NCBI GenBank assembly: GCA_030447725.1
Contig: JAUJOQ010000003.1
Span: 62,001 to 126,000, forward strand
From: Thermoleophilaceae bacterium
GTDB lineage: Bacteria > Actinomycetota > Thermoleophilia > Solirubrobacterales > Thermoleophilaceae
Length of the DNA stretch: 64,000 nt
Reading direction: 5' to 3'
Shown: piece by piece, positions 1 through 7,127 of the stretch
How the letters are laid out: each line of letters begins with the position of its first letter
Position numbering within the stretch: position 1 is the first letter of the stretch
Program-made: the position numbers and the translations under genes
The notes under the pieces: model-generated
What the model saw: the letters and a program-made list of their open reading frames with translations, nothing else
The model's database searches: none
What the model was told of the DNA's origin: nothing

Positions 1-1
1 C

Positions 2-419
2 GCGGTCGAGAGGGCCCTCGGGGGCGCAGGCGACGGCGACCGCGAGTTGCACGACTGGTGGTGCTGGCGTGACCGAGACGCCTGGGAGATGTACTGGTTC
101 GCCCACGACATGGGTGCTCCAGGCCCGCCGCCACTGCTCATCCAGGAGATCCAGCGCCGTATCGCGGCCGACCCCGAGCTCACCGACGCGCTGCTGCGCG
201 TCCTCAACCACGAGGTCCCTCCTTCAACGGTGTTCACTCCCGCCCTCGCGCTGTCCGCCGCCGGCCGGGCGCTCCTCACGAGTCCAGGGCAACGCAGGAC
301 GCTCCTCCGGGAAGTGCAGACCATCGCCGCCAACAACTGGCGCCGACGCGCACCATCACATCCCTCGCCAGCCGCGGGACGACAGCAGGGCGTACGTGAC
401 CTTCGGCGCTCCGGTGTAG
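2..419 (+). pseudogene. Hypothetical protein, 5'-truncated by the window edge, probable frameshift
   Basis: The reading frame is open from base 2, so the gene begins upstream of the window. It encodes a Trp-rich stretch (HDWWCWRDRDAWEMYWF) followed by an Ala/Leu-rich helical region. After the residues A-A-N-N-W (about base 340) the third-position GC preference leaves this frame and continues in the +1 frame, which reads H-H-H-I-P and ends R-A-Y-V-T-F-G-A-P-V at a TAG at 417-419. One extra base near 341 would explain this. I do not recognise the family. If no frameshift exists the original frame runs to 469, but with poor codon use. Confidence 0.4.
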
Positions 420-788
420 ATCGGCCGTCGAACGGCGGTGTCGCTCGTCGCGGTGCCGCCCTGCGCTAAGCAGTAGCCATGCTCACGCCGTTTGCCGCCA
501 GTCGCTCCGGCGCCAAGCGATCATGCGGCCCACGGGGGCCCCTCGCTATCGCTTCGGATCTCCGACGCTCCTCACGCTCCCCCGGCCGCTTCCGACTTGA
601 ACGGGTCACGCTGCATCTGCCCCGCGGCGCCTGCCTAACGCGCCGTGAACGGTGTCGGAAGCAGAGAGCCAGACGGCACGAGGGCCGGCTTCTCCTCGGC
701 ACACGCGCAAGCAAGGTGCATCGGGCCGCGGCCGCCGAGGCCTCAGTCCGGAACCACGCCGCCCGGCGGGGGCCTCTTGCCGCCGCGT
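420..788. other. Intergenic, no gene recognised
   Basis: This 370-base stretch has open frames on both strands, but they are Arg/Ser-rich shadow translations with no sensible third-position bias and no family resemblance. No tRNA, terminator with a T-run or repeat from the other families was seen. It separates the truncated gene from the VapBC pair and could hold decayed coding sequence. Confidence 0.4.
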
Positions 789-1214
789 TCAGGCGAGCGG
801 ATTGCTCCAGCTGATTTCGCTGAAGCGGGCGAAGTCGGTGTCGGTCGAGCAGACCGTGAGTCCATGCTCGAGGGCAAGGGCTGCGAGCTGTGCATCCGGG
901 ACGAGGTTGCCCGCGATCGAGTGGCGTGTGACGATCTCGCCGAGGACACGAACATGCTCCGGTCCCGGACCCGGAATCCAGGCGACGGGTGGGGCCAGCC
1001 AGTTGGTGATGCACTGCCAGGCCACGGCAGGTTCGAGCGGTCGGTCAAATGCTCGCGGATGCGTCGCGATGCGCAGGAACGCGACGAGGCTGGTCCAAGG
1101 AAATCCCACGCGGCGAGCGCCGTTGAGCTGCTCGGTGAGCCAGGTCGCCGCGGCGTCGTGATGCGGGCTGGCTCTGTGGACCGCGTAGAGCAGCAGGTTG
1201 GCGTCGACGAGCAT
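789..1214 (-). CDS. vapC: VapC-family PIN-domain ribonuclease toxin
   Basis: This 141-residue protein fits the size of type II VapC toxins. It opens M-L-V-D-A-N with the first metal-binding acid at D4, and carries further PIN-domain acids at about D107 (in NLVPDAQLAAL) and D125/D127 (in CSTDTDF). VapC proteins are Mg-dependent RNases that cut tRNA or rRNA when freed from their antitoxin. The FLRIATHPR segment is typical of the actinobacterial subfamily. The start codon overlaps the antitoxin stop as ATGA (1212-1216), so the two are translationally coupled in the order antitoxin then toxin. The RNA target cannot be told from sequence. Confidence 0.9.
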   Translation of the reverse strand: MLVDANLLLYAVHRASPHHDAAATWLTEQLNGARRVGFPWTSLVAFLRIATHPRAFDRPLEPAVAWQCITNWLAPPVAWIPGPGPEHVRVLGEIVTRHSIAGNLVPDAQLAALALEHGLTVCSTDTDFARFSEISWSNPLA

Positions 1215-1447
1215 CAGCGGGCGGCGGGCCCATCGAGCGTCTCCAGCGCGTCGGCGACGTTCGAGAAGTCGATCCTCCCGGCGCCAAGGTCGTGGCTTCT
1301 CTGACGGAACGGCTCGGGGGAGCGGGCTGCCGTCAGGCCGGCGCGGACCAGATCATTGACCGCTTCGCTCACTCCGACGCCGCGTGCGCGGCGCTGCTGT
1401 TGCACCGCGGCGGCTACGTCGTCGGCAAGCGTGACGGTAGTACGCAT
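1214..1447 (-). CDS. vapB: VapB-type ribbon-helix-helix antitoxin
   Basis: The 77-residue protein begins with a short beta strand (MRTTVTLADDVAAAV) and two helices typical of a CopG/ribbon-helix-helix DNA-binding domain. Its tail (residues about 45-77, rich in charged residues and ending with DALETLDG) would wrap the toxin. It lies directly upstream of vapC with an ATGA overlap. Such antitoxins neutralise the toxin and repress their own promoter; a direct repeat just upstream of the start is a good operator candidate. Confidence 0.85.
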   Translation of the reverse strand: MRTTVTLADDVAAAVQQQRRARGVGVSEAVNDLVRAGLTAARSPEPFRQRSHDLGAGRIDFSNVADALETLDGPAAR

Positions 1448-1459
1448 GTAAGCAAATGT

Positions 1460-1493
1460 AGCATCAAGATGCCTGAGCTACAGCATCAAGATG
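1460..1493. promoter_or_regulatory. Putative VapB operator (direct repeat)
   Basis: The 12-base motif AGCATCAAGATG occurs twice, at 1460-1471 and 1482-1493, spaced 22 bases apart, which is about two helical turns and places both copies on one face of the DNA. It lies 13-46 bases upstream of the vapB start. Ribbon-helix-helix dimers usually bind such paired short repeats. The operator role is inferred. Confidence 0.5.
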
Positions 1494-1540
1494 ACACGAT
1501 GTCTCCCAGGGCCGCGCCCGCGCGGTAGCAGCGGGTCCTC

Positions 1541-3265
1541 CTAATGCGCCGGCAGATACCCCTCGGCCCCGAGCCGCTCCAGAATCACCTCGGCCGCCTC
1601 CGCGGCGGCCATCGTGGTCGTGTCAACCACGACTTCCGCGTCATGGGGCTCCTCATAGGGGTCGGAGATTCCCGTGAAGTGCTCGATCATCCCCGCCCGC
1701 GCCTTCGCATAGAGGCCCTTGCGGTCACGCGCCTCGCAGACCTCCAGCGGCGTGGCCACGTGCACCAGCAGGAAGCCCCCGACGGGCTCGATCATCGAGC
1801 GCACCTCCTCGCGCAGCAGCCGGTACGGGGCGATCGGAGCGCAGATCGCGATCCCGCCGTTCTTCGTGATCTCCGAGGCCACCCAGCCGATCCGGCGCAC
1901 GTTGAGGTCGCGGTGCTCCTTGGAGAAGCCCAGCTCCGAGGAGAGGTGCTTGCGCACCAGGTCGCCGTCGAGCAGCGTGGCCTGGCGGTAGCCCAGCTCG
2001 AGGATCCGGGCCATCAGCGCGTTGGCCACGGTCGACTTGCCGGAGCCCGACAGACCGCTCATGAACACCGTGAAGCCCTGCTCGCGCCTCGGGGCGCAGC
2101 TGCGCCGCAGCTCGCGCGCCACCTCCGGGGGGGTGAACCATGCGGGCAGCTCGCGGCCGAACTCCAGACGCTCGCGCAGGTCGGTGCCCGATATCGAGAG
2201 GGTCTCCTCGTCCTCGGCTGTCTCCTCTTCGGCCACGTACGCGGACCGCCCCGGCGCGTAGACCATGGTGCGGAAGGGCAGGACCCCCACGCCCAGCTCG
2301 TCCCCGTGGCGTTCCACCAGCTCCTGGGCCTCGTATTCGGCGTAGAAGGGGGCGCCTGTCGAGTCCGAGCCCGGGCCGGCGTGGTCGCGCCCCACGATCA
2401 GGTGCGTGGCGCCGTGGTTGCGTCGGATGATCGCGTGCCACAGCGCCTCCCTCGGCCCGGCCATCCGCATGGCCAGCGGGAGCAGTGCGAGCATGGCGGT
2501 GTCAGGCGGGTAGTGCTCCAGCAGTGCGCGATAGCAGCGGATCCGCGTGTAGTGGTCCACATCCCCGGGCTTGGTGCGCCCGACCACGGGATGCAGCAGC
2601 ACATGCCCCTCGACCTCGGCCGCGGCCTGCAGGGTCAGCTCCTGGTGTGCCCGGTGCATCGGGTTGCGCGTCTGGAAGGCGACCACCCGGCTCCAGCCGC
2701 GTCGGTCGAACTCGGCGCGCACCTGCGGCGGGGTCAGCCGAAGGCCGGTGAAGTCGTAGTGGGTCGGCTGCTGAAGGCCCTCCAGCGGGCCCGACACGTA
2801 GTTCTCGTTGCTGGCAAAGAGCAGCTCGTGCACGCCTGGGTGTGCGTGGCGCGTGGTTGCGTACACCCTCTGCGCCTCGCGGCGGCGGTCGGCTTTCCAG
2901 ACCTCCTGGACCCGGACCACTGCCAGCATCACACCCTCGGGATCGCGCAGCGCCAGCGGCTCGCCCGGCTCGAGGCAGGCCGTCAGCACCTGGGGCAGGT
3001 CGAGCATCACCGGGATTGGCCACAGGGTGCCGTCGGCCAGGCGCATCGAATCGCACACCGATTCGTAGTCCTCTCGGCCCAGGAAGCCGCGCAGGGGAGA
3101 GAAGCCGCCGGTGAGCAGCAGCTCGAGGTCACACAGCTGACGGGCGGTGAGATCCCACGAGCGCCAGTCCATCGACTCCGATCGCAGCTCGGCGGCCCTG
3201 GCATCACTGGCGAGCAGGTCCACCAGGGACCCGCCGTACGCAGTCTGGATGGTGGACGCGGTCAA
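1541..3265 (-). CDS. sat-cysC: Bifunctional sulfate adenylyltransferase / adenylylsulfate kinase
   Basis: This 574-residue fusion makes PAPS from sulfate in two steps. The N-terminal ATP sulfurylase (residues about 1-390) has the QTRNPMHRAH nucleotide-binding motif and GRDHAGPG. The C-terminal APS kinase (about 395-574) has the P-loop SGLSGSGKST and the LDGD and FSKEHRDLNVRR motifs. I chose the TTG at 3265 because it overlaps the stop of the upstream PHP gene as TTGA and is followed by the family-typical IQTAYGGSLVDLL; a longer frame up to 3394 would lie wholly within the PHP gene. The two genes are probably co-transcribed. The sulfurylase-kinase order resembles that of Aquifex and fungi. Confidence 0.93.
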   Translation of the reverse strand: MTASTIQTAYGGSLVDLLASDARAAELRSESMDWRSWDLTARQLCDLELLLTGGFSPLRGFLGREDYESVCDSMRLADGTLWPIPVMLDLPQVLTACLEPGEPLALRDPEGVMLAVVRVQEVWKADRRREAQRVYATTRHAHPGVHELLFASNENYVSGPLEGLQQPTHYDFTGLRLTPPQVRAEFDRRGWSRVVAFQTRNPMHRAHQELTLQAAAEVEGHVLLHPVVGRTKPGDVDHYTRIRCYRALLEHYPPDTAMLALLPLAMRMAGPREALWHAIIRRNHGATHLIVGRDHAGPGSDSTGAPFYAEYEAQELVERHGDELGVGVLPFRTMVYAPGRSAYVAEEETAEDEETLSISGTDLRERLEFGRELPAWFTPPEVARELRRSCAPRREQGFTVFMSGLSGSGKSTVANALMARILELGYRQATLLDGDLVRKHLSSELGFSKEHRDLNVRRIGWVASEITKNGGIAICAPIAPYRLLREEVRSMIEPVGGFLLVHVATPLEVCEARDRKGLYAKARAGMIEHFTGISDPYEEPHDAEVVVDTTTMAAAEAAEVILERLGAEGYLPAH

Positions 3266-4068
3266 CGCGGTGGGGCGGGTACCTCGGGATCCCCCAGCCC
3301 GAAAGTCTCGTAGGCGCCGAAGCGGGAGAACATCTTGTGGTCGGGGCCGTGATAGTCCGACGATGCAGTCATGGCCAGACCGCGTTCGGAGCACAGGTCC
3401 ACCAGGAACGACACCTGCTCGCGGGAGTGCGAGGGGTAGAAGACCTCCACACCCTCCAGGTCGAGCTCGGCCACCAAATCGGCCACCGTCTGGGGGTCGT
3501 CGAGATCCCAGAAAGGATGGGCCAGCACGGCGGCGCCGCCGGCCTCGTGGATCAGCGCGACCGCCTCGGGCGTCGTGGGCCAGCGGCGCGGCACGTAGGT
3601 GGGGGTGCCGGGGATGAGGTACTCCTCGAAGAACGGCTTCATCTCGGTCGCACCGGCGGCCTTCGCGATGTGCGGACGGCCCACGGACGCGGCGTCGCCG
3701 GCCTCCGCGATCGCGCCCTCCAGGGTCACCTCCACCCCGGCCGCGTTGAGGTTGGCGATGATCTCCTCGGCGCGCTTGACCCGCTCGTCCTGGGCGCGCT
3801 CACAGAACGAAGCGATCCGGTCGACATCTATCCAGTAGCCGAGCATGTGCAGCTCCTCGGCGATCGGATGTCCGCACGACATCTCGGCGGCGGGAACCAG
3901 CTCGACCCCGGCGCGCTCAGCGGCCGCCGCCGCCTCCGCCAGCCCGTCGACGGCGTCGTGGTCGGTGAGCGCCAGCGTGGTCACGCCGGCGGCCGCGGCG
4001 GCCTCGATCACGCCGGCCGGCTCGAGTTCGCCATCGGACACCGTGGAGTGGGCCTGCAGCTCGATCAC
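3262..4068 (-). CDS. PHP-domain metal-dependent phosphoesterase
   Basis: This 268-residue protein has most landmarks of the PHP phosphoesterase family: HSTVSDGE at the N-terminus, LTDHDAVDGL, a glutamate in PAAEMSC, GRPHIA in the middle, LAHPFWD, and ASSDYHGPDH near the C-terminus. Family members hydrolyse phosphoesters such as 3',5'-bisphosphate nucleotides. That would fit a role next to the PAPS-forming enzyme (removal of PAP), but this is inference. The usual HxH metal pair reads Q-A-H here, so the first histidine is lost. The start is a GTG at 4068, immediately before IELQAHSTVSDG. It overlaps the sat-cysC start by 4 bases. Confidence 0.8.
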   Translation of the reverse strand: MIELQAHSTVSDGELEPAGVIEAAAAAGVTTLALTDHDAVDGLAEAAAAAERAGVELVPAAEMSCGHPIAEELHMLGYWIDVDRIASFCERAQDERVKRAEEIIANLNAAGVEVTLEGAIAEAGDAASVGRPHIAKAAGATEMKPFFEEYLIPGTPTYVPRRWPTTPEAVALIHEAGGAAVLAHPFWDLDDPQTVADLVAELDLEGVEVFYPSHSREQVSFLVDLCSERGLAMTASSDYHGPDHKMFSRFGAYETFGLGDPEVPAPPR

Positions 4069-4218
4069 CGGCCGACACCCTAACGGCGGGCACGGTGAGA
4101 AAGGGCTCGCGTCCACCGGCCGCTCGCCAAGAAGGCGCCGGTTGCTCCGGGCGACCCCGGTAGGATCGCCCGACCGCGGCGCGTAAAGGACGCCGCTCGG
4201 GCCGGAGGTACCAGCCAC

Positions 4219-4686
4219 TTGAAGCGCAAGATGACCGGATTCGCCCTGCTTGCCGTAACCGCCGTAACCGCCGGGTGTGGAGGCGGCGACGAGGCGGAGC
4301 CGCTGCCCAAGCGCGCCTACGTCAAGCAGGCCAGCAAGATCTGCGCGGACTTCAACAGGGACGTCGCCAAGGTCGCGACGAAAGCCTTCGCCGGACTGAG
4401 GAGCGAGAAGGACCTCACAGCGGACGATGCGCGCGGGTTCTTCGACGCCGCCCTGCCCAAGTTCGACGCGGCGATCGAGGACCTCGACGATCTCGGGCCC
4501 CCCAAGGGTGACGAGGACGCCGTGCAGGCCATCGTCGACGCGGGAAAGGCGGACAGCGAGAACATCGAGGACACAAAGGACGACGACAAGGCGATCGTCG
4601 CCCTCGTGCTCGGCGACAGCGCCACGCCCAAGTTCGACAAGGCGGCCAAGGCCTACGGACTGAAAGGGTGCGGCACCGGGGGGTGA
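4219..4686 (+). CDS. Small secreted lipoprotein, unknown function
   Basis: The 155-residue product has a type II signal peptide with lipobox V-T-A-G-C at about residue 20, followed by a Gly/Asp/Glu-rich spacer. The mature part is a charged helical domain with one internal cysteine (KICADFNRDV) and one near the C-terminus (KGCGTGG) that could form a disulfide. The start is a TTG at 4219, supported by GGAGGT nine bases upstream. It is divergent from the PHP gene. I do not recognise a family; small envelope lipoproteins of this style are frequent in Solirubrobacterales. Confidence 0.75.
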   Translation: MKRKMTGFALLAVTAVTAGCGGGDEAEPLPKRAYVKQASKICADFNRDVAKVATKAFAGLRSEKDLTADDARGFFDAALPKFDAAIEDLDDLGPPKGDEDAVQAIVDAGKADSENIEDTKDDDKAIVALVLGDSATPKFDKAAKAYGLKGCGTGG

Positions 4687-4733
4687 GCGCAGCGTCACGC
4701 CGACGCTGACGATCCATGGTAAAAGTGACCCTC

Positions 4734-4820
4734 ATGCACGCCGAGGTCGCGCAGACTCCTCTCACCGACGCCCCCCGCGGCGCTCGTCTGCGCACCCGCG
4801 CGTATTGGCGATTTAGCTAG
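4734..4820 (+). CDS. Putative leader peptide for attenuation of the aromatic operon
   Basis: This short frame encodes 28 residues, starts at an ATG and ends in A-Y-W-R-F-S just before TAG at 4818. One codon each for Tyr, Trp and Phe lies within four residues of the end, upstream of the gene for DAHP synthase, the first enzyme making all three amino acids. The stop is followed within 10 bases by a GC-rich hairpin (4831-4850). This is the layout of a ribosome-mediated attenuator: shortage of any aromatic aminoacyl-tRNA would stall the ribosome at the YWRF codons. No clear Shine-Dalgarno sequence is present. The function is inferred. Confidence 0.6.
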   Translation: MHAEVAQTPLTDAPRGARLRTRAYWRFS

Positions 4821-4830
4821 GCGCCCGGCA

Positions 4831-4866
4831 GCGGCGGGACCTCCTGCCGCCGACTCGGAACAGTCG
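4831..4866. promoter_or_regulatory. Tandem hairpins behind the aro leader peptide
   Basis: GCGGCGGG (4831-4838) pairs with CCTGCCGC (4843-4850) across a 4-base loop, with one G-T pair. A second stem CGACT/AGTCG follows at 4851-4866. Neither has a T-run, so a classical intrinsic terminator is not shown. They may act as Rho-independent pause or antitermination structures or hide the downstream ribosome site at 4930-4943. Their position between the YWRF peptide and aroF suggests the regulatory element. Confidence 0.4.
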
Positions 4867-4944
4867 CGCCGGACGCCTTCGCCAGGCCAGTACCCCAGCC
4901 GGATCGCCTCCCGCTCTCTGAGAGGCTCCAGGAGGAAAGAGGAG

Positions 4945-4992
4945 ATGATGAACGCGATGACAGAACAGGCCAGCCAGGACGAGATCAGGTGA
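4945..4992 (+). CDS. Possible 15-residue peptide overlapping the aroF start
   Basis: A strong AGGAGG-type ribosome site at 4930-4943 precedes a double ATG (4945 and 4948) that opens a 15-codon frame ending at TGA 4990-4992. The aroF GTG at 4989 overlaps this stop in another frame, so the strong ribosome site feeds this small frame and aroF would be reached by coupled re-initiation. It could also be accidental, with aroF using its own weaker signal. Confidence 0.35.
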   Translation: MMNAMTEQASQDEIR

Positions 4993-6065
4993 GTGCGAGC
5001 AGACCCACGAACGTCGATCGGGTCAGCGACCGGAGAATCGCCCAGGTGGTGGAGCTCGACACCCCCGCGCAGCTGCGCGAGCGCCATCCGTTGCTCGGAG
5101 AGCACGCTGACGTGGTGATGAAGGGCAGGGCCGAGATCGCGGAGATCCTCAACGGCACCGACGACCGCCTGCTGGTGGTGGTCGGCCCCTGCAGCGTGCA
5201 CGACGTCGACGCTGCCCTGGAGTACGCGCGCCGGCTGGCAGAGCCGGCGCGCCGGCTGGCGGATGACCTGTGCGTGGTCATGCGCGTCTACTTCGAGAAG
5301 CCGCGTACCACCACGGGATGGAAGGGCCTGATCAACGATCCCGACCTCGACGGGTCCGGCGACGTGAACACCGGCCTGCGACTGGCGCGTGAGCTGCTGC
5401 TGGAGGTGCTCGCGCTGGGCCTTCCGGTGGGGTGTGAGTTCCTCGACCCGATCACCCCCCAGTACATCTCAGACACCGTGGCGTGGGGTGCGATCGGCGC
5501 CCGCACCACCGAGAGCCAGATTCACCGTCAGCTTGGATCGGGCTTGTCGATGCCCGTCGGGTTCAAGAACCGCACCGACGGCGACGTGCAGGTGGCGGTC
5601 GACGCCGTGCGCGCCGCGGCGGCCACCCACGTGTTCGCCGGGGTCGAGCCCAGCGGCAGGCCGGCAATCCTCCACACCCGGGGCAACCCCGATTGCCACG
5701 TGATCCTGCGCGGCGGCAGCGGAGAGCCCAATTACACCGTGCAGTCGGTGGCCGATGCCCTCTCCAAGCTACGCGGCGCCGGGCTGGCCGAGCGCCTGGT
5801 GATCGACGCCTCCCACGACAACAGCGGCAAGGACCCCGCGCGCCAGCCCGCCGTGGCCCTCGACGTGGGCGCCCAGGTCGCCGGCGGCAACCCGGCGATC
5901 GTCGGCATGATGCTCGAATCGTTCCTGGTCTTCGGGCGCCAGAGCCTGGGCACGGGGGAACCGCTCACCTACGGCCAGTCGATCACCGACGCCTGCATGG
6001 ACTGGGACACCACGGTCGAGGTGCTCGACGGGCTTGCGGAGGCGGCGCGGGCGCGACGCGCGTGA
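4989..6065 (+). CDS. aroF: 3-deoxy-7-phosphoheptulonate synthase (type I, AroFGH class)
   Basis: The 358-residue enzyme condenses phosphoenolpyruvate and erythrose 4-phosphate, the first step of the shikimate pathway. It follows the E. coli AroF/G/H pattern closely: VVVGPCSVHD, MRVYFEKPRTTTGWKGLINDP, GEFLD-like CEFLDPITPQY, GAIGARTTESQ, GFKNRTDG, HVILRGG, SHDNSGKDP and the C-terminal YGQSITDACMDW. Length matches the family. The GTG start overlaps a small upstream frame, and its stop overlaps the tyrA start (GTGA). An apparent attenuation leader lies upstream. Confidence 0.95.
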   Translation: MSASRPTNVDRVSDRRIAQVVELDTPAQLRERHPLLGEHADVVMKGRAEIAEILNGTDDRLLVVVGPCSVHDVDAALEYARRLAEPARRLADDLCVVMRVYFEKPRTTTGWKGLINDPDLDGSGDVNTGLRLARELLLEVLALGLPVGCEFLDPITPQYISDTVAWGAIGARTTESQIHRQLGSGLSMPVGFKNRTDGDVQVAVDAVRAAAATHVFAGVEPSGRPAILHTRGNPDCHVILRGGSGEPNYTVQSVADALSKLRGAGLAERLVIDASHDNSGKDPARQPAVALDVGAQVAGGNPAIVGMMLESFLVFGRQSLGTGEPLTYGQSITDACMDWDTTVEVLDGLAEAARARRA

Positions 6066-7114
6066 AGGTCGCGGTGCTCGGCGTGGGGCTGATCGGCGGC
6101 TCGATCGGGATGGCCGCCAGCGAGCACGTGGCCGGAGCCGAGGTGGTGGGCTTCGGGCGCTCTTCTGAGCGTCTGGACCGCGCACGAGCGTTGGGGGCGA
6201 TCCACCGGGTGGCGGGCTCGCTCGAGGAGGCGCTCGACGAGGCCGAGGTGTGCTTCTGCTGCGCGCCGGTCGGCGCGCTCCCGGAGCAGGTCGGCGCAGC
6301 GCTCGCAGCCGCCCCCCCGGACTGCGTGGTCACGGATGTGGGCTCTGTCAAACGCGGGCTCGTGGAGACGTTCGGCGATGAGCGGTTCGTGGGCGGGCAC
6401 CCGATCGCGGGCGCCGAGACCGCGGGGGTCGAGCACGCTCGCGGCGACCTCTTTCAGGGCGCTGTCTGGTACCTCACGCCCACCGGGTCGTCCTCCGGCA
6501 TCCTCTACGAGCGCCTGTATCGCCTCATCGCCTCGCTCGGCGCCCGCCCGGCGGCCGTCGACGCCGCGTCCCACGACCGGCTGCTGGCCGCCGTCAGCCA
6601 TCTGCCACACGTGATGGCCAACGTGCTGATCTCACAGGCTGCCGGCCGCGGGGATCTGCCGCGGGTGGGCCCGAGCTTCCGCGACGCCACCCGGGTCGCG
6701 GGAGCCAACTCCGCGATCTGGACCGACATCTACATCGCCAACAGAAGCGCCATCGCCGACGAGGTGGACGCCGCCGTGGAGGGGCTGCGCCGCGCCTCGG
6801 AGATGTTGAGGGCGAGTGACGCCGACGCGGTCACCGCATGGAACGAGCAGGCCGCCGCCGACCGCCGCCGGGTGTTGGACGCCGATTCGCCCGAAGGCGC
6901 TGTTCAAGAGCTCCGCCTCACCGTCCCCAACCGCCCCGGTATCGTCGCTCAGGTGGCCCTGGCGCTCGCACAAGCCGGCGTGAACATCGTCGATCTGGCG
7001 CTTGCGCCGGCCTCGGACATGCGCACAGGGGCGATCACCCTCTGGATCGCCGGTGAAGAGCAGGCCGGGCGCGCGCGGCAGTTGATAGGCGATCTGGGCT
7101 TTCCCGTCGCATAG
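6062..7114 (+). CDS. tyrA: Prephenate dehydrogenase with C-terminal ACT domain
   Basis: The 350-residue protein converts prephenate to 4-hydroxyphenylpyruvate with NAD(P). The N-terminal Rossmann motif is GVGLIGGSIG. DVGSVK and the active-site HPIAGAE follow, with the conserved histidine in VSHLPHVMAN. The last 70 residues (from about ELRLTVPNRPGIVAQV) form an ACT domain, usually the site of feedback binding of tyrosine. The GTG start at 6062 overlaps the aroF stop. Confidence 0.93.
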   Translation: MKVAVLGVGLIGGSIGMAASEHVAGAEVVGFGRSSERLDRARALGAIHRVAGSLEEALDEAEVCFCCAPVGALPEQVGAALAAAPPDCVVTDVGSVKRGLVETFGDERFVGGHPIAGAETAGVEHARGDLFQGAVWYLTPTGSSSGILYERLYRLIASLGARPAAVDAASHDRLLAAVSHLPHVMANVLISQAAGRGDLPRVGPSFRDATRVAGANSAIWTDIYIANRSAIADEVDAAVEGLRRASEMLRASDADAVTAWNEQAAADRRRVLDADSPEGAVQELRLTVPNRPGIVAQVALALAQAGVNIVDLALAPASDMRTGAITLWIAGEEQAGRARQLIGDLGFPVA

Positions 7115-7127
7115 TGGCCCTTCAGGC

